Shown here: piece by piece, positions 1-13,101 of the stretch
How the letters are laid out: the number at the start of each line of letters is the position of its first letter
Numbering within the stretch: the stretch's first letter is position 1
DNA from: Setophaga petechia
Lineage: Eukaryota; Chordata; Aves; Passeriformes; Parulidae
Direction of reading: 5' to 3'
DNA length: 64,000 bases
NCBI GenBank assembly: GCA_024362935.1
Contig: JANCRA010000001.1
Location: 61,036,930-61,100,929 of the forward strand
Position numbers and translations under genes: made by a program
The notes under the pieces: model-generated
Database searches by the model: none
What the model saw: the letters and a program-made list of their open reading frames with translations, nothing else
What the model was told of the DNA's origin: nothing

Positions 1-476
1 CTGACCCTATGTTGACACCAAATAAACACAGTGCTGCACTATAAAGAGAACTTCAGTTATTTCTTCAGAAAGAGTCCCTACAACACCATAACATTTCTTC
101 CCAAGCCAAGGCAAGTTTAGCTCCCCTCTATTAATTTTACTGCATGCGTGCTAGGTGGAAATACAGAGCTGTGAAAAGGCTCATTTTAGCAGGGATAACA
201 GCTCACAGAAGTTATTCTGAGGACAGGGCTGGAGTGAATCCCATTCCCACGTGGCTGGCAGCAATCAATGCTTCCTCTTAGCAAGGCCACTCTGGGGGAT
301 GGAGAAATCAGAGCTGTGACAAACCCAGGAAATTCTGCCTGACAGCTCCTGCAGGCAAACCGCCCTGCCGGGCACTGGGAGCACACTGGGATGTCGGGCC
401 CTGCTGCTGGGAGCAGCCATTCCACAGGGGCTCCCTGGGGATCCCTGGGGATGCCATGACACACTGCCCTCCCCGG
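1..476. other. Non-coding DNA, nothing specific seen
   Basis: AT-rich at the left, becoming GC-rich toward the minisatellite that follows. Open frames crossing it on the minus strand continue into the minisatellite and are low-complexity, so they are not taken as genes. No promoter, RNA gene or transposon end was recognised. Confidence 0.5.
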
Positions 477-640
477 AGCAGTGCAGATGTTGGGGTGGCA
501 AAGCTGGGGAGCAGTGCAGATGTTGGGGTGGCAGAGAGCAGGAGCAGTGCAGATGTTGGGGTGGCAGAGGCAGGAGCAGTGCAGATGTTGGGGTGGCAGA
601 GAGCAGGAGCAGTGCAGATGTTGGGATGGCAGAGAGCAGG
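477..640 (+). repeat. 33-bp minisatellite, five units
   Basis: Five head-to-tail units start at 477, 510, 543, 575 and 608. Four are 33 bp and the third is 32 bp. Each starts AGCAGTGCAGATGTTGGG and continues with a GTGGCAGAGAGCAGG-like tail. The first unit differs most, at its tail, and the last has one G-to-A change in the core. Because 33 is a multiple of three, most frames stay open for several units, which creates spurious peptides such as a repeated minus-strand LCHPNICTAPA. GC-rich minisatellites of this kind are common in bird genomes, and no function is implied. Confidence 0.93.
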
Positions 641-1144
641 AGCCCAGAGGAGATGAGGTACAGGATGAGGCGCTGCACAAACAGGCTGGCACTGTCCAAC
701 ACAAACTGAAAACGGGGAGACCAATAACAAAAGTGAATTTGAAGGGAAGAAAAGCAAAGCCTGGTGTTCCAAGAGGAACAAACCACAGTGGCTGATGCCC
801 ATCCCATTCATATTTCTCTCTGGGGCCCAGGTCAGCCCTGCTGATGCCAGCGCTGCTGCAGGTATTCCCTGCAGTGTCCCCTCGGTGTGCAGTGCAATGT
901 GTGCAGCTGAGGCAGCCCGACCAGCGCTGCTGTTTGAGGCGCCCCTTTCAAACAGCCCCAGCTCACTGGGCCCAGCCTGCCCTGCTGAACAATAATCCTG
1001 CCCCGAGTGTGAATATTCCTGCAGGCCCAAGCCACAGCTCGTGGCCATCGCATCCGCAGCCTCCAACAGCCCCTGGGAGCAGGGGGGAATTCCTGCTCCT
1101 GCCTGGGAAATGTTCTCTCCGGAAGGAAAAGCAGCATTTCCCTG
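641..1144. other. Non-coding DNA between minisatellite and CpG-rich patch
   Basis: GC-rich unique sequence with overlapping open frames on both strands. None resembles a known protein, and the longest minus-strand frame (308-1363) joins the CpG-rich patch to the minisatellite, as expected from stop-poor GC-rich DNA. No RNA gene or mobile element was recognised. Confidence 0.45.
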
Positions 1145-1290
1145 CCCATCGCGGACCGTGGCAGCCCCGCCCCTGTGCCCGCCAGCCCCGACACCGGCGC
1201 TGCTGCGGCTCCTGCGGGAGGGAGCAGAGCAGAGGATGGAAGGCGCTGCTCCAGGGTGGTGCCCACGGCTCCTGAACTGCCCCGGGCCCC
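1145..1290. other. CpG-rich patch
   Basis: About a dozen CpG dinucleotides fall in roughly 145 bp, against a CpG-poor background. It contains GC-box-like CCCCGCCCC. It is shorter than a classical CpG island. It could be an unmethylated regulatory site, a hotspot of GC-biased gene conversion or an old GC-rich insertion. No initiation codon with convincing downstream coding sequence was seen. Confidence 0.5.
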
Positions 1291-1628
1291 TCTCAGGAGC
1301 AGTGATGGGATCTGAACTCGGGCCTGATGCAGCCCTATCCGACTTCCCGGGACTGGAGCCCATGGAGCAAACGGAGGGGAAATCACTGCAGTGGTTGCCA
1401 GGCTGGTACCAGCAGGAAGGAAAGAAGTGAATGGAATTGAAAAATTACACATTTAACCAGCAGAGGATGTCAATAACTGCTTTAGGCTAACACCAAATTC
1501 TGTCTGGGGCCATTAATTGCGAGAGTCAAGCTGCTGATCTGAGTGGGAGGGAGGGGTTTGCAAACCACAGAGAGCACAGAAAGGATCCCTCCCACCAGCA
1601 GCCTGTGACCAGCTCCTCAGTATTTACC

Positions 1629-1643
1629 AAAAAAAAAAAAAAA
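1629..1643 (+). repeat. Poly(A) tract, 15 A
   Basis: Fifteen consecutive A residues. There is no polyadenylation signal just upstream and no flanking target-site duplication was noticed, so there is no reason to call it the tail of a retrocopy. Confidence 0.9.
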
Positions 1644-3036
1644 GTCCTTTTGCCTGTTGCTAAATGCAGCTTGACAGCACTCAGTGGCCCTGTTAGCCCA
1701 GCTCAGCCTCTGAAAACATCCCTCAGTAACGCTGCAGACAAATCACAGCCCACAGAGGCAGCTTTGAACTCTGCAGCCTCTGTAACCCACAGCCACAATG
1801 ATGGGAAATGAATAAACGGAGCTGGATCGGCGATGATCCTGGCCAGGTGCTGGAGAGTGGCACCAGCAGTTACCAACAGCAATCAGAAATGGGGCTGAGG
1901 AAAACACCGGGCATCCCGTGCTCCTTGTGGCTTTGTGCCACAGAGATTGGCATTGTTATTTTTCATTTACCACCATGCTGCTGAGTGCTCCCAAACTGCA
2001 CATGGAATTTCCACCAGGATTTCCATGGCACAGCTTTGCTCTCTATCCCATGCTCAAGACTCCACTGGGTCCACTGAGAGGCTGGGAAGGAAGGAGGAGG
2101 CCCTGGAGCTTCCTTCTGCTGAAGGGGCCTGGAGGCTCAGGAGGGCCTCTGGCCAGAGAGGGAGAAGGGCTCGGTGAGAAGAGCCCTGTGTGGGTGCACG
2201 GGCACTGAGGCACTGCTGCAGCTGGGGTCAGGCAAGGAAAGGCCAGAGAGCGCTCCAGGAACCACAGCACTGCAACAAAGACACAAATTACCTCCTGGAA
2301 GTACAGCAAGAGGCAGACCTTAAACACATCCTAGTTTAACCCCGGCCAGCAAGGAAGGCTCACACAGCCCCTCCTTCATCCCCCTCAGTGGGGTGGGGGA
2401 AAGAATCAGAAAAGGGACAGTGAGTGTGCTGCTCAGCAGTAACAAAGTCACTGAATCAGTAGCACTGATTTCAGCACAGATCCAAACACAGCCCTGTGCC
2501 AGCTGCTGTGGAGAAAGGGAACTCTTTCCCAGCCAAAACCAGCACACCTGTCAAATGCATCTGCACTCAGAATCGTGGATTTGCTGTGTCCAGACCAAGT
2601 ATTTTGATTTTATACTGACTTACAAAAAAATAGGGCCCAAGAAATCTTTGGCTTCACAAATTCCTTTCCCTCACCTCCCTACAAAGGGAAATGCATTAGA
2701 TGTCAATTTAGCCATAAATATTTCAGTTGTTAAGATTTTAGTTCCTGCTACAGCTCTTGCTGTAATGCTAACTTTAGCACAACCCTTCAGCTTCAATAGA
2801 TTTTTAAAACACAGGAAGTCTTCTTAACACAAGGTTTACTACAAGGAGTGTACACTTTTCAAATTCTCGTCCAAATTCAACCTGCCTGATGAAATATGTG
2901 TTCCTGCCCCTGAAATGTCCACATGGAGTGGTGAGGGGGAAATCAATTACTACACCACACTTAGTGCCACATACATGAGACACACTGGAATCATGACATA
3001 CAAAGAACAAGAAAAAATATGGGCAACTCCTACAAG

Positions 3037-3074
3037 TTACTGCAAGCATCAGAAATTACTGCAAGCATCAGAAA
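3037..3074 (+). repeat. Perfect 19-bp tandem duplication
   Basis: TTACTGCAAGCATCAGAAA occurs twice, back to back and without mismatch (3,037-3,055 and 3,056-3,074). Perfect identity suggests a recent slippage or fill-in duplication that may still vary between individuals. Confidence 0.95.
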
Positions 3075-3804
3075 TCTTGTTAGATTGTCATCATCTCTTG
3101 ATGAAGGATGTGCACACATCCCAGCAGAGTTTTCCATCCCCAGGTGAACAAGGACCAGCTGTCTCAATACCTCTCCCAGCTTCTTTTGCGCCTTCAAACC
3201 AGGAGCACAGAGACAAAAATGTCACATATGTGACAAATCCACAGGGTGATGTAGGGTGCTGTTAATGTTTCTGTGTATTCAGCTCACGGGCCATAGAGCA
3301 CACCCTGGTTGTGCCTCACAGTTTCTCTCCAAAAACCAGTCAGCCCTTCCTCATAAACAAAAGAAACCAAAAATCTGAAACATGCCACAATCTCTGTCTT
3401 TCTCACAAACCTCTCCATTTCTCACTTTTAGCCACAATTTCTCCCCCTCATTTTCCAGCTTATGTAGCCTGGATTCAAATCCTCTTCCAGAAAACATGAA
3501 AAAATGAGTAACAGCTATTTCAGAATAAACATTGACTGTCACATCTCTTCAAAGTCTTTTCTGAGTTTCTGCCCCATCCTTCCCCATGCCACCGACACCT
3601 GCAGAATTCCTTGCAGACCTTCCAAGCTGAGATCCTTTTCTGCCTCTCTAGCCAGTATCCCATTCAGCTGCTGTGGTCCCAGCACCCAAGGGCAATGACA
3701 GCGTCTCTGGTGACACTCCAGACACATCCTGCCATTTCTGTACGCATGGCCAAGCTGCAGGAATAATTCACAAGGAGGAAAATGTTCTCTCGTGTCAATG
3801 CCAA

Positions 3805-4065
3805 AGATGCGTCGGCCCGGGCTGCTTTTCCCTTTGCCTTTCCCAGGGAAGCCCTGGCACAGCAGATGAGGCAGCGGAGAGCGCCGCCCCTGTTGGTGCT
3901 GCCGAGGGCCCGCCCTGCACAGCCCCGGCCCCGCCTGCCCCGGGCACAGCCCTGCCCGCAGCCCGGGCTGAGGAAACGCTTCCCGCTGCTCCTGGAACAG
4001 CGCCGGCGGCACCCGCGGCAGTGCCCAGCGGCGCCTCCTCCGTGCCGCTCCTCAAACGCCACAGC
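3805..4065. other. CpG-rich patch
   Basis: About 25 CpGs in 260 bp, with several CCCGCC and CCCGGGC motifs. It is sharply bounded by ordinary CpG-poor sequence, including a TATTTAAAG stretch on the right. A proline/alanine-rich open frame on the plus strand (3,673-4,074) and a glycine/alanine-rich one on the minus strand follow from the GC content and match no family I know. It could be a small promoter-type CpG island or a conversion hotspot. Confidence 0.5.
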
Positions 4066-7000
4066 TTTATTTAAAGAGGAGAAACCCACCAGCCTCATCC
4101 CCCAGAATGTTACACCAGACATCTTTCAAACACACCAAACCATGTGCACCTTCCTCTGACAAGTTCATGGCTGTTACTGTTGAAGATACTTCCTAACTTT
4201 CCAGCTTTTATGTCCGCAGGAATTTCTGTGGGAAGGAGGAGCTGCTCTCCCCTTTTTAGCCCATCTCTGAGCTCGAGGCCTTCTCAGCCACTTGCTGAGC
4301 CTGGCGATGTCCCTGCTGCTGCCCCTCGGCAGAGCAGCCATTTGGCAACAGAACCAGTTCGGGATTGCCTTCCAGCAAAATGCCATCGAATGCCTAAAAG
4401 TCTGCAATAGGAAGATGCTGTCGCTCAGTTTTGTAGCTAAAATTTTCAATTGATGACGTATTTAAGAAGATGACATGAGGAAAGGCTGCAGTCAGAACAA
4501 TCCCCGTTTGTGTCTCACAACTCCCAGATTCTCCATCCCTTTCCATCACTTCAGTAAATGCCGCTCCTCGCCGCCTGTCAAGCGCTTGGCATTTCTTGAA
4601 ATCCAGGCAAATTATTAAGGAGCCTTAGCAAGGTCTGCAGGACGTACCTGTCAGTGTCTTTTTTCCTTTTAAATATCAGGAGCTGCTTTATTTCACTGCA
4701 TTTCCCATGTAGGTGGCAGTTTTCTTCTCAGCTACATCAGGCAAAATCCCAAACTTCCCTGAACTGCAGGGTAAATTGTGTGAAAAGTGCTCAGCACCAC
4801 ATGTAATAAAGTTTAGGATATGGGAAGGCGAGAGTGTGAGGCTTATTGAAAAAAATACAGATACTGAGATTTGCTTCAATCACTGCAGTGTAACTGGAAA
4901 CTCTCATGTTCAGAAAAACTTACATCTGAATTTTCCAGTTAGCTTTCATGTCATTAAAAATAATTTTAAAAATGCAGTTTGATGCTCTAATAATTCCAAA
5001 CATATGGAAAGTCTGCCAGCTGGACAGACCCTCAGGATAAACTGCAAGCACTTGGGCAGTATCTTCCCTCATCATTTTGAGGGATTTTAATTCAAGACAC
5101 CTCTTGGAGCACAGCCTAAAGGAAGGACGCTTCCAGAAGCTGGATCCTCATGCCAGAGCCAGGCCTGGTTTCAGAGCTGCCGGCTGCACAGAGCTTGGAC
5201 ACGGCAGTGGCCGTGCCAGCAGCGTACCTGCAGCAAGGAGCTGCCCTTGGTCCCTTCTGGAACAAAGTTCTCCTCAGTCACACATTTAAACCATTCGAGG
5301 AAAGAACGAATGAGACCTAAACACACCTGGAGAACAACCTCCAGAAGCTGCTGCTGCCCTTACAGCTCCCACAGAGGGGTACAAATGGGCATAAAGGAAT
5401 GTCAGCACTCTGTGCTGCACATCAGGAACTCCCTTCCCAGGGACAACATCTCACAGGTTCAGGGGGCTCCTACACCTAAGAAACACTTGGGATTTATTAA
5501 ACATGCAAAAGTGCAGGGAGGCAAATGGATGAACACAAACTAACAAGGCCAAAAGAACCAAACTGGGTGAAAAACCCAGAAGTTGCAATGTCGGTAAAAA
5601 TAATGTTCCTCCAAAGGCAGCAGAATAAATTCTAAGGGATGATGCATCCATACATCTTGCTCTGACAGGCATCCCCTTGCCCTGATAATGTGCACACGGG
5701 GTGAAAATACAGAACTCAAAATCCTTACAAATTTATAAAACTGAAACACTGATTGCACTGAAAAATGCAAACTCTACCTGCATTAGGGTATTAACTAATG
5801 TTTTATGCCAAACAGAATGTAGTTTTGGAACTGATAGATTGCTGGGTTGTTATCTCCTAATTTCAATAAATTAAACCCCACCAATCTGCTACAGACACCC
5901 TTACAGGTAGAAGGAAGGCATTTGATTGAGAATGTTCCTAAATAATGGCACTGGGATTAATTACCACTTCCCAAGATTAGGAGATTATTAGGTTGTGGGC
6001 TCTATTTTCTACTTCTTCACTTCTAAAGCTGTGATTCCAAGAAGAAAATCCTTGTAGATGTTGCTGCTTTTACAAGAAAGGTGATGTGTGGGGATACAGA
6101 AAATCATGGTTCTCTCTTTGCCAGGAGTATTTTGGCAGCCTGCAGGGAAACCTTGGGAGAAGCAATGCCAGGCAGAAGATGCAGGACAGTCCAAAATCCA
6201 GAGCAATGCACTGCATTTATGGCAAGGCAGGGGCTGGATTTAACATGAGGATGGTGCAGGGAGACAAGGAAGGAGAGAGGATGAACAGATGTGTGCCACT
6301 GACATCCATTTCCCAAAAGCCACTGAAGAAGTTTGCCTGGATGTGCAGAAATGTCTGGGCATGGCTTTGTGGATCAGGAAGAAATAGGTGGAAAGGACCT
6401 GAACCATCAGCCTGGGTGCTTCATCTTCAGAAACCTCATCCACCCCCATGGATGTTCAATAACAGAGATCTCAAAGCTCCTTTAAGCAGACACTGCAGGG
6501 CTTGTGTGCAAAGTATGTGCTCACACAAAGATGGTAACTTCAAGTTTGCAGGCAATAAGTACTTCAAATCCGGAGTTTTTATTTAAAACTGCTCTGTTAA
6601 AAGAGTAGTAAATTAAAAGACTGAATGCCACTTTTCAAGCTGCCAGTATAAATGCAGAAATGAATTTTTAATATCTCTAATGGCATGTTTTCCTATACAT
6701 TACTAAAACCATAGCCAAGGGGAACCATTATTATCAACATGAGTCCAGGGCATCAGACAGCTAATTAATAGCACATCACTCTTCTCCCAGTTCCATGTTT
6801 TTTTAAATGTGAGGATCTCCATACTGAATGTCATACAAAACATTATGCAAAGCATCCAGCTTTTTCCCAAGTCCAGCAGGAGCTGAGTGCCGTGGAGAGG
6901 ATGTGCCAGCACAGAGCTGGAGGAGCTCTGATGTTTACTCATTGAAAAGCTACAAATGCAAATCACAGCAGGACTCAGAATGGAGCCTGAGGGAATGTGA

Positions 7001-10000
7001 GAATAACTGGAGCCCAGCTGGAATGAAAAATCCTCTGGAGCAACAAATTCAATATGCCAAGAAAAAAAAAATAGGTCTGAATCCAATAAAGTCTTGCAAG
7101 CAGACTGGCAAACACAGCAGCAAAAGCTGTGCTCAGAGATGGAAACCAAAATATTAAGGGGGAGTTACCATGGTGGGAATGGAGACCTGAAGCACATTAA
7201 TTAATTGCATTCTCCCAAACTAAAACAAGGACACTGCCATCCCTAAATTCCTGCATGGAACCAAGCCTTCTGCTGTCCATGCACAACCAAGCTTTCTCTG
7301 TGCCTTCCTAATGAAATATGTGCAATACCCAATTACCAATCAGTTGCCAATTAAAACCCTATTTCCCAATAATATGATCCTGCTAACTGAATTTCCACGC
7401 AGCCCTTGGCACCCTGGTTCATGAGCAGCTCTGCCATCCATCAGTTCTTGTGCTGCCAGGTCTAGGGATGTGCTGAGCAGATGGCCAAGGATGCTGCCTG
7501 AATTCCAACTGCAGGTTTCCACACAGGCAGAGGTGGAGGGGGTGGAACAAACATCTCCACGTGGAACACGATTAAAATTGACCCACGAGGTGTCAGTGTT
7601 GCTCCAGAGAAATTCAGCAGCCAGGGGAGTTTTCTGGGCACAAGCTGAGACTGGCAGTGGGGGGCTGACTCCAGTGGGGAGGCACCAACAGGAGCTCTGG
7701 TTACTTTTCCTCCCTTTCCCAAACTCCACACGTGCCCACACCTTTAAAGAGAAATCCAACAGCACCACCTACCCAAATGCCACCAGTTGCTGCTCCCTTC
7801 TGCCCCGGCTCCCTGCCTGCTGTCCTGCTGTCCTGCTGCCAAACCCCAGGTGGGATGGAACCAGGCTCTGCCATGGCTCCAGCTGCTGGAGCTGGCCCAG
7901 TGAGGGCAGTCGGTCCCAGCTGCTTCCAGAGCCCACCTGCAGCTGCCTCAGGGAACCAGAGAGCAAAACCAACAGGGAACAAATCCACTGCTGGTCACAG
8001 CACACATCAGGGACCATGGGCTTCCTTGGGCTGCTTTATCCCAATGAAATATTTACAGCAAAAATGAATACTTCAGTAAAACCTTCCAGAACATGCAATT
8101 TCAGAGCATGACTGGCTGTATTCAAGCCTACATATTCCCAATTTTAATCAAAAAAGGGATTCATAGTATTTACCCTGTATAGAAACACACCTACTGTAAA
8201 TATTCCAACATTTATAGGAGCAAAGATTCAGACTAAGCAAGAGCCCATCCCCACAGTATCAGTGCCAGGCCTCCCTAACAGCTGTCCAAGGATTGACTGT
8301 GTCAGCTTGTTTTTCCCAAGCTCTGAGAGAAGAGAGGTCAGTGGCTCCTCTGTGTTTGATGACTCCACTGGAGCTTCCCAGCACCCCTGCTGCAGGTGGG
8401 TGTCCAGCTATGTCCATCAGTGCTGCACGTGTGGGATGAAAGGAGAAATAACTGCTCCTTGGGAACACTGAGTTTCCCTTGGGATGAAGACACTGGCACT
8501 CTTAAAAGGAAAAATTCTTGATTTTCACATTTAACCAGTCTCAAACCCCACCTGCACCATTTTGCATCTTTCCCACCTGGCACCCTTCAGGACCCCTGAG
8601 GATCATGGGCTTGCTGGAAATCCAAGTGCCAAGCTTTGTGATTTCCAACACCCCCAAGGACCAGCCACGCTCTCTCTGGCTATAGAAGTGATCCCTGCTA
8701 CAGAACTGCCAAGGCCTTTGGAGAACTGGAAGCAGAGTGAGCAGGAAGCTGCTCTCTCTCCTGAGGCCCCTGGTGACACTGGCTGTGCCTCTGCTGCTTT
8801 GGGATGAGAGGAGGCCCAAGCACCTCCCTGTTGGAGGGCTCCCATCAAAAGGGCTGAAAGAATCAGACCCAGGTTTGGGGCCCCCAGAAGGAACCCACAT
8901 TTCCAGTCCAGAGCTCTCCTGGTCAGTGCTCCTTTGGGTAAGACTTTCACAGAGCTAATCCTGGGAACCACAGCCTGCAGAACACTGGGGTTTAGGCCAT
9001 GGGCTACAAAGGCACCCCTGGGTTTGCTGAAAGCCTCCAAATCACCCCAAAACTGCAGAATAAATGGGCAGTGCTGTGCAAGGCAGAGCAGTCTCAGTGT
9101 GCCCTGGCCTCTCACTCCTTTTCCATCTGAATGCATTAAAAGCTCTCCAGAACCAAGCCAGTGTCTGTGCCCAGATATTTGTGCATTTATGGGGCACGTG
9201 AGGCTTCCACTAAATAAATTCTGGATCCCTCCTGGCTCAGGAGTCCCTGCAGCTCCTTCCCACAGTGCCAATGGATCACAGCTCCATCGAACAGGGAGCT
9301 GGACCCCAGACTGCCAGGACCTCATTTACTGGGTGGGGACATGGAGATAAAGCTGCTGCCCCTGGTCCCTGCCAAGTGTCCCAGCCACATCCTACACCAG
9401 GAATTCTGTTTCCCTACAGCAGTTACAGCTTCCATCCATTGTCCCTGTGCCTGCAGAAGGGGCCTGAGGCTGCAGGGGCTATGCTCAGCCAGGCCTTGAG
9501 CCCCTCTGCCACCATGGACAGGCCAGGACAGGAGGAGGAAAGGAGCCAGTGCAAGAGTTGTGTTTGGAGCTTGCCTGGACAGAAGGATTCGTGCCTGCTC
9601 CATACCCAGCTCCAGCTCCCTGAGCTGTTACAGCCTTGGCCTCTCTCAGTGTTAGCCACAGAAACCCTGCTCAGAAACAGGGGCCATTTCCTGGGCCCAG
9701 CTAGCAAGAACAGCCCCTCTACACTGGGAATACCTTTCTCCTGCCTCACTGTCACAGGGCTGTCCCAGCACAGCAAATACAGCTTTGGAACACACATCTG
9801 GCCTCTGAACTGAATAGGTACACACCTAATGCTAACTAATTTTACTTTAGAGACTACCCAACTATTGGTCTGCATTTGTCAGCACTTCCTATAAACACTC
9901 CTAATACCAGATCATTATGGAAAATGTTTAAAATTGGCTTGCTCTACTTGAATATGTTAGGTTACCTTTTCTGTAAACAGTGAGCTTTCCTGGAAGATTT

Positions 10001-11867
10001 ACCTGCTGTATTAAAAACCACAAAGGCCACTCGAGTTACCTCAAAGACATGGGAACCTTCTCTTTCCTAAAGGGAACAATGACCCATGGATGCTGCAGCA
10101 GAAATTGCTCTTCTCCTGCTCATTATCCAGGGGAAGCCTTTCCCCACCACGTTACAGAATCATTCCATTCTATTTCAGAGTTCACTTTCCCCCAGGTGCT
10201 CTCCAGCGTGCCTGATATGAATTATTTGTGATAGTTAACATTTACTGAACAGCACTGGAATACCCTGCCAGCCATGGGGAAAGGGAGCCAGGACCTCAGG
10301 CAAACACAAAGGGGTTTCCCTATGGAAAACCAGCTGTGCAATGTGAGGATCACTGATTTCAGCAGGACTGGCTGCTCCACACCAGCCCTGACCCAGGCAG
10401 GGCTCCCTGCAGGAATCTGAAAGGAGCAGGTCCTTACATGTGGTATCCACAAACACATTACAAATTGGCATTACAAAATCCTGACCATCAGCAGGAACTC
10501 AGATTCCCAGTGAGTTTTTCTGCCCAGAAATCTTAAAACCAAAAACTCTTAAATTAAAACAAACAAGTGGGAGTTCAGTGTTGGTAGCACAGACATTACT
10601 CATGACTTGGTTTGAAACACACACACAAATAGGAAAAAAAATACAATCCTGTCACTAAGACATTTCTGAGTTGTCCCAACTGATTAAAGAAGCCCAGCCC
10701 AGCTGTCACATCAATATCCAGGTTTTCTACTTGGTGCCATAATTGTCATAAAAGGCCACCAAGGGAAAGTGGTTTTGCTGCATTTGCCATGAAGGCACGG
10801 GCCAGCAGTGTTTAACCACATCCTTTATTTGAGATGCACCAGCAGAGACCCTGCATGTCTCTCTAACCTGGAACTGGGTTTAAATTCGGGCTGCTCGTAC
10901 CAATCTAATCCCAGAGAAGTGTCAGGAAAGTCAGAAGCCATCAGAATTTCAGCTTTAGTCTGGAACAGAAGCAGCAAGGGGCCTGCCTTTCATCTCCCTA
11001 CAATTTCAGAGTTCCAGTACTTGCCAAATATCTTACTTGGGATGCACCTAAACAGTCTGAATCCTCAATTAACACCATTACCTGGGCAATAAAATGGAAT
11101 TTTTGTAGATTGTTTAGGATCTCCAGAGAGTACAGGGCAGGGGGAGGGAGGGTGAAGCCTTGTGAATGGAAATACAAAGTGAAATTGGAAATGAGGCATT
11201 TTGGGAACATTGCTGAGCTGAATGGCAACTCAAAGAACCCTCACTAAGTGATGGATAAAAGCCCCAAAACAGCTTTATTTTAGGCTTGGCTGCACAGGGA
11301 ACTGTGTGCTAATAAACTGAATCATCAAAATAAATTGTTTCCATGTTCATTTCTTTAGAATGAATACCTGTAACCACGGTTTCACCACATTCATTAAAGC
11401 TTGTGCTCTGACGTTGCACAGGACAAGTCTGAGGAACTGTGTTATCTGTGCAGAACTGGGCTGCTTGCTTTTCTACAGGGAAAGTTTCCTCTCCCAGAAC
11501 AGCAGCTACCCACAATGATGGGTTTGAATTAGGGAAAATTTCATGTACAGTGCTCAGCTGCAGGGGAATAATTCTGAGAGGACACAGAGGGATCCAGGCA
11601 CATAATGCCATTAGCTGAAATACTGAAGGACGTTGCTGAATTCCTTTAAAATAAACCAACATTTACTGGCTGATGGTACTTGCACCTCGGTAACTGGTAG
11701 AGGATCCAACTAAGCCAAAGCCCTGTTTAAGCAGCCCTGGTACAGCAGAAGAGGGGGGGAAAGGTGAACATCACAGCTGTGAAGCTACTTCAGCATCAGC
11801 TGCGTGCACAGCCCAGAGGTAAGAGTCAGTGCTCCCAGTAAACGGGAGCAAGGCACCTTCCTCCTCC
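4066..11867. other. Unique non-coding DNA, 7.8 kb
   Basis: No gene, RNA or intact transposon recognised. Composition alternates between AT-rich blocks (about 4.4-5.0, 5.7-6.1, 6.6-6.8 and 10.5-10.8 kb) and GC-richer blocks (about 7.4-9.8 kb). The GC-richer block has the longest open frames, including 8,603-9,325 minus and 7,470-8,111 plus. These overlap other long frames on both strands, lack recognisable domains and do not look like genuine exons. Undetected short exons cannot be excluded. Confidence 0.45.
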
Positions 11868-12035
11868 TCCCGGTGCACAGCGCCGAGCCCGGCCCCAGCC
11901 CTCCTCTCCCTGCAGCGGGAACTGTGCGAGGCACGCACGGCAAAGCCGGGAGGGCTCCGCGGCTGCCCCGCTTCAGCTCCCGGAGCCCGAACTGCGGGGG
12001 CAGATCCTCAGCTCGGCCAGAGCCACGTGGGGTTT
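11868..12035. other. CpG-rich patch
   Basis: About 17 CpGs in under 170 bp, flanked by CpG-poor DNA. It includes CTCCGCGGCTGCCCCGC and a CACGTG E-box near the right edge (CCACGTGG). It might be a small unmethylated regulatory element. No clear first exon or splice donor was identified in either direction. Confidence 0.45.
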
Positions 12036-13079
12036 TGGTCAAGCACAGTTCTAAGCATCTTTCAGTTAGAATTTCACAGCATATTAAACAAGAGACAGCT
12101 ACTAAAAATGCTTGTTTAAAACGTGGCACAAACAGAAATAAACATCCCACACCTCAGGCTGCAGTGCTGCCCATCCAACCCTGCCTCTGGAAGTGCTGCT
12201 GAGGGAAACAAACTCCCCAGGAGCATTAATGGTCGCTGGGGCAGGGCAATGCCAGTCTGGGCTGCACAGGAACAAAGAGCCCTCTTTACTTCTGTGATCA
12301 ATATCTGCCTTGCACTGCTGCAGTTATCCACGGGCTTGGTTAAGGGACTGATCTGGATGCAAACAGCAGAACTGGCCCATGAGAAAAGAGGAATGGATGT
12401 GGGCAGTGCAGCCTTTCAGGGCATTACAAATAGATGGCAGCACAGGGAAATGCCACTCATCACAACTCATCACTTTGCCCTTCTCCTTCAAATGAAAAAA
12501 GGCAAGAGGAGATTTGCATTTTTGCATACAGAGTTTATACAGTATCCAACAAATGTGAGAGCTTTTTGAATAGCCTTCAGAAGGTTTTAAATGGGTCATT
12601 TTTTAAAGTGCACCCATAAAGTCATGATCTATATTGGCTGGGACGTGAAAAAAATGGTAATGAACATTTAGCCAGAAGCCCTTTTCTGAACAACAATAAA
12701 CAAGAAGATTATTGGAATAATACTTCAGTTTGTTGTCACTTGCTAGAGAGTGGAGATAAAAATCAAGCAGAGAGCTGGAACTTTTGGAACTCCTGAGTTC
12801 TGATTTCTGGAACATTCAAAGGCTATTAAACTGTACACAGAGTGTACATATCAAATATCTGGGACACCTCTCCTTTATTTACCACACTTTCACCCCTGTA
12901 CTGACCTGAACCAACAGCACTCAGCGTGTCCTCAGTGCATTTCACCTTCAGCTGCCCTGGGCACAGCACCTTTGGGAGAGGGCAAGGGAAGGCATTTCCT
13001 CACCCCTCACCTTAAAGCTGGAGAAACTGCAAAGTGAGGGGAGCAATTCAGAATTGTCAGGCTCATGCTTCATGTTCAT

Positions 13080-13101
13080 GAAACCTCATGAAAGAGGTTT
13101 C
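13080..13101. repeat. Short inverted repeat, 8-bp stem
   Basis: GAAACCTC, a 6-nt spacer, then GAGGTTTC: a perfect 8-bp stem. CATG repeats in the 30 bp to the left (CATGCTTCATGTTCATG) make this a locally structured spot. Chance is a plausible explanation. Confidence 0.8.

Larger units (their letters stand above)
1291..3804. other. Non-coding DNA with A15 tract and a short tandem duplication
   Basis: Unique sequence with no recognised gene. It holds a run of 15 A at 1,629-1,643 and a perfect 19-bp tandem duplication at 3,037-3,074, listed separately. Open frames up to about 144 codons (for example 2,393-2,827 plus) have no recognisable domain and normal-looking non-coding composition. Confidence 0.5.

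Noticed and set aside
308..1363. 351-codon minus-strand open frame, the longest in the window
   Set aside because: It runs through the CpG-rich patch and the 33-bp minisatellite, overlaps other long frames on both strands, contains the repeated LCHPNICTAPA peptide and matches no family I know.
3465..3490. tRNA B-box-like GGATTCAAATCC
   Set aside because: No A box at the right distance and no cloverleaf can be drawn.
3673..4074. Pro/Ala-rich open frame through a CpG patch
   Set aside because: Composition follows from the GC-rich DNA; frames of similar length occur antisense.
7470..8111. 213-codon plus-strand open frame
   Set aside because: No recognisable domain, and overlapped by long antisense frames; typical of stop-poor non-coding DNA.
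8603..9325. 240-codon minus-strand open frame
   Set aside because: It lies in GC-richer DNA with long frames in several phases, has no recognisable domain, and single-exon coding of this kind without a known product is unlikely here.
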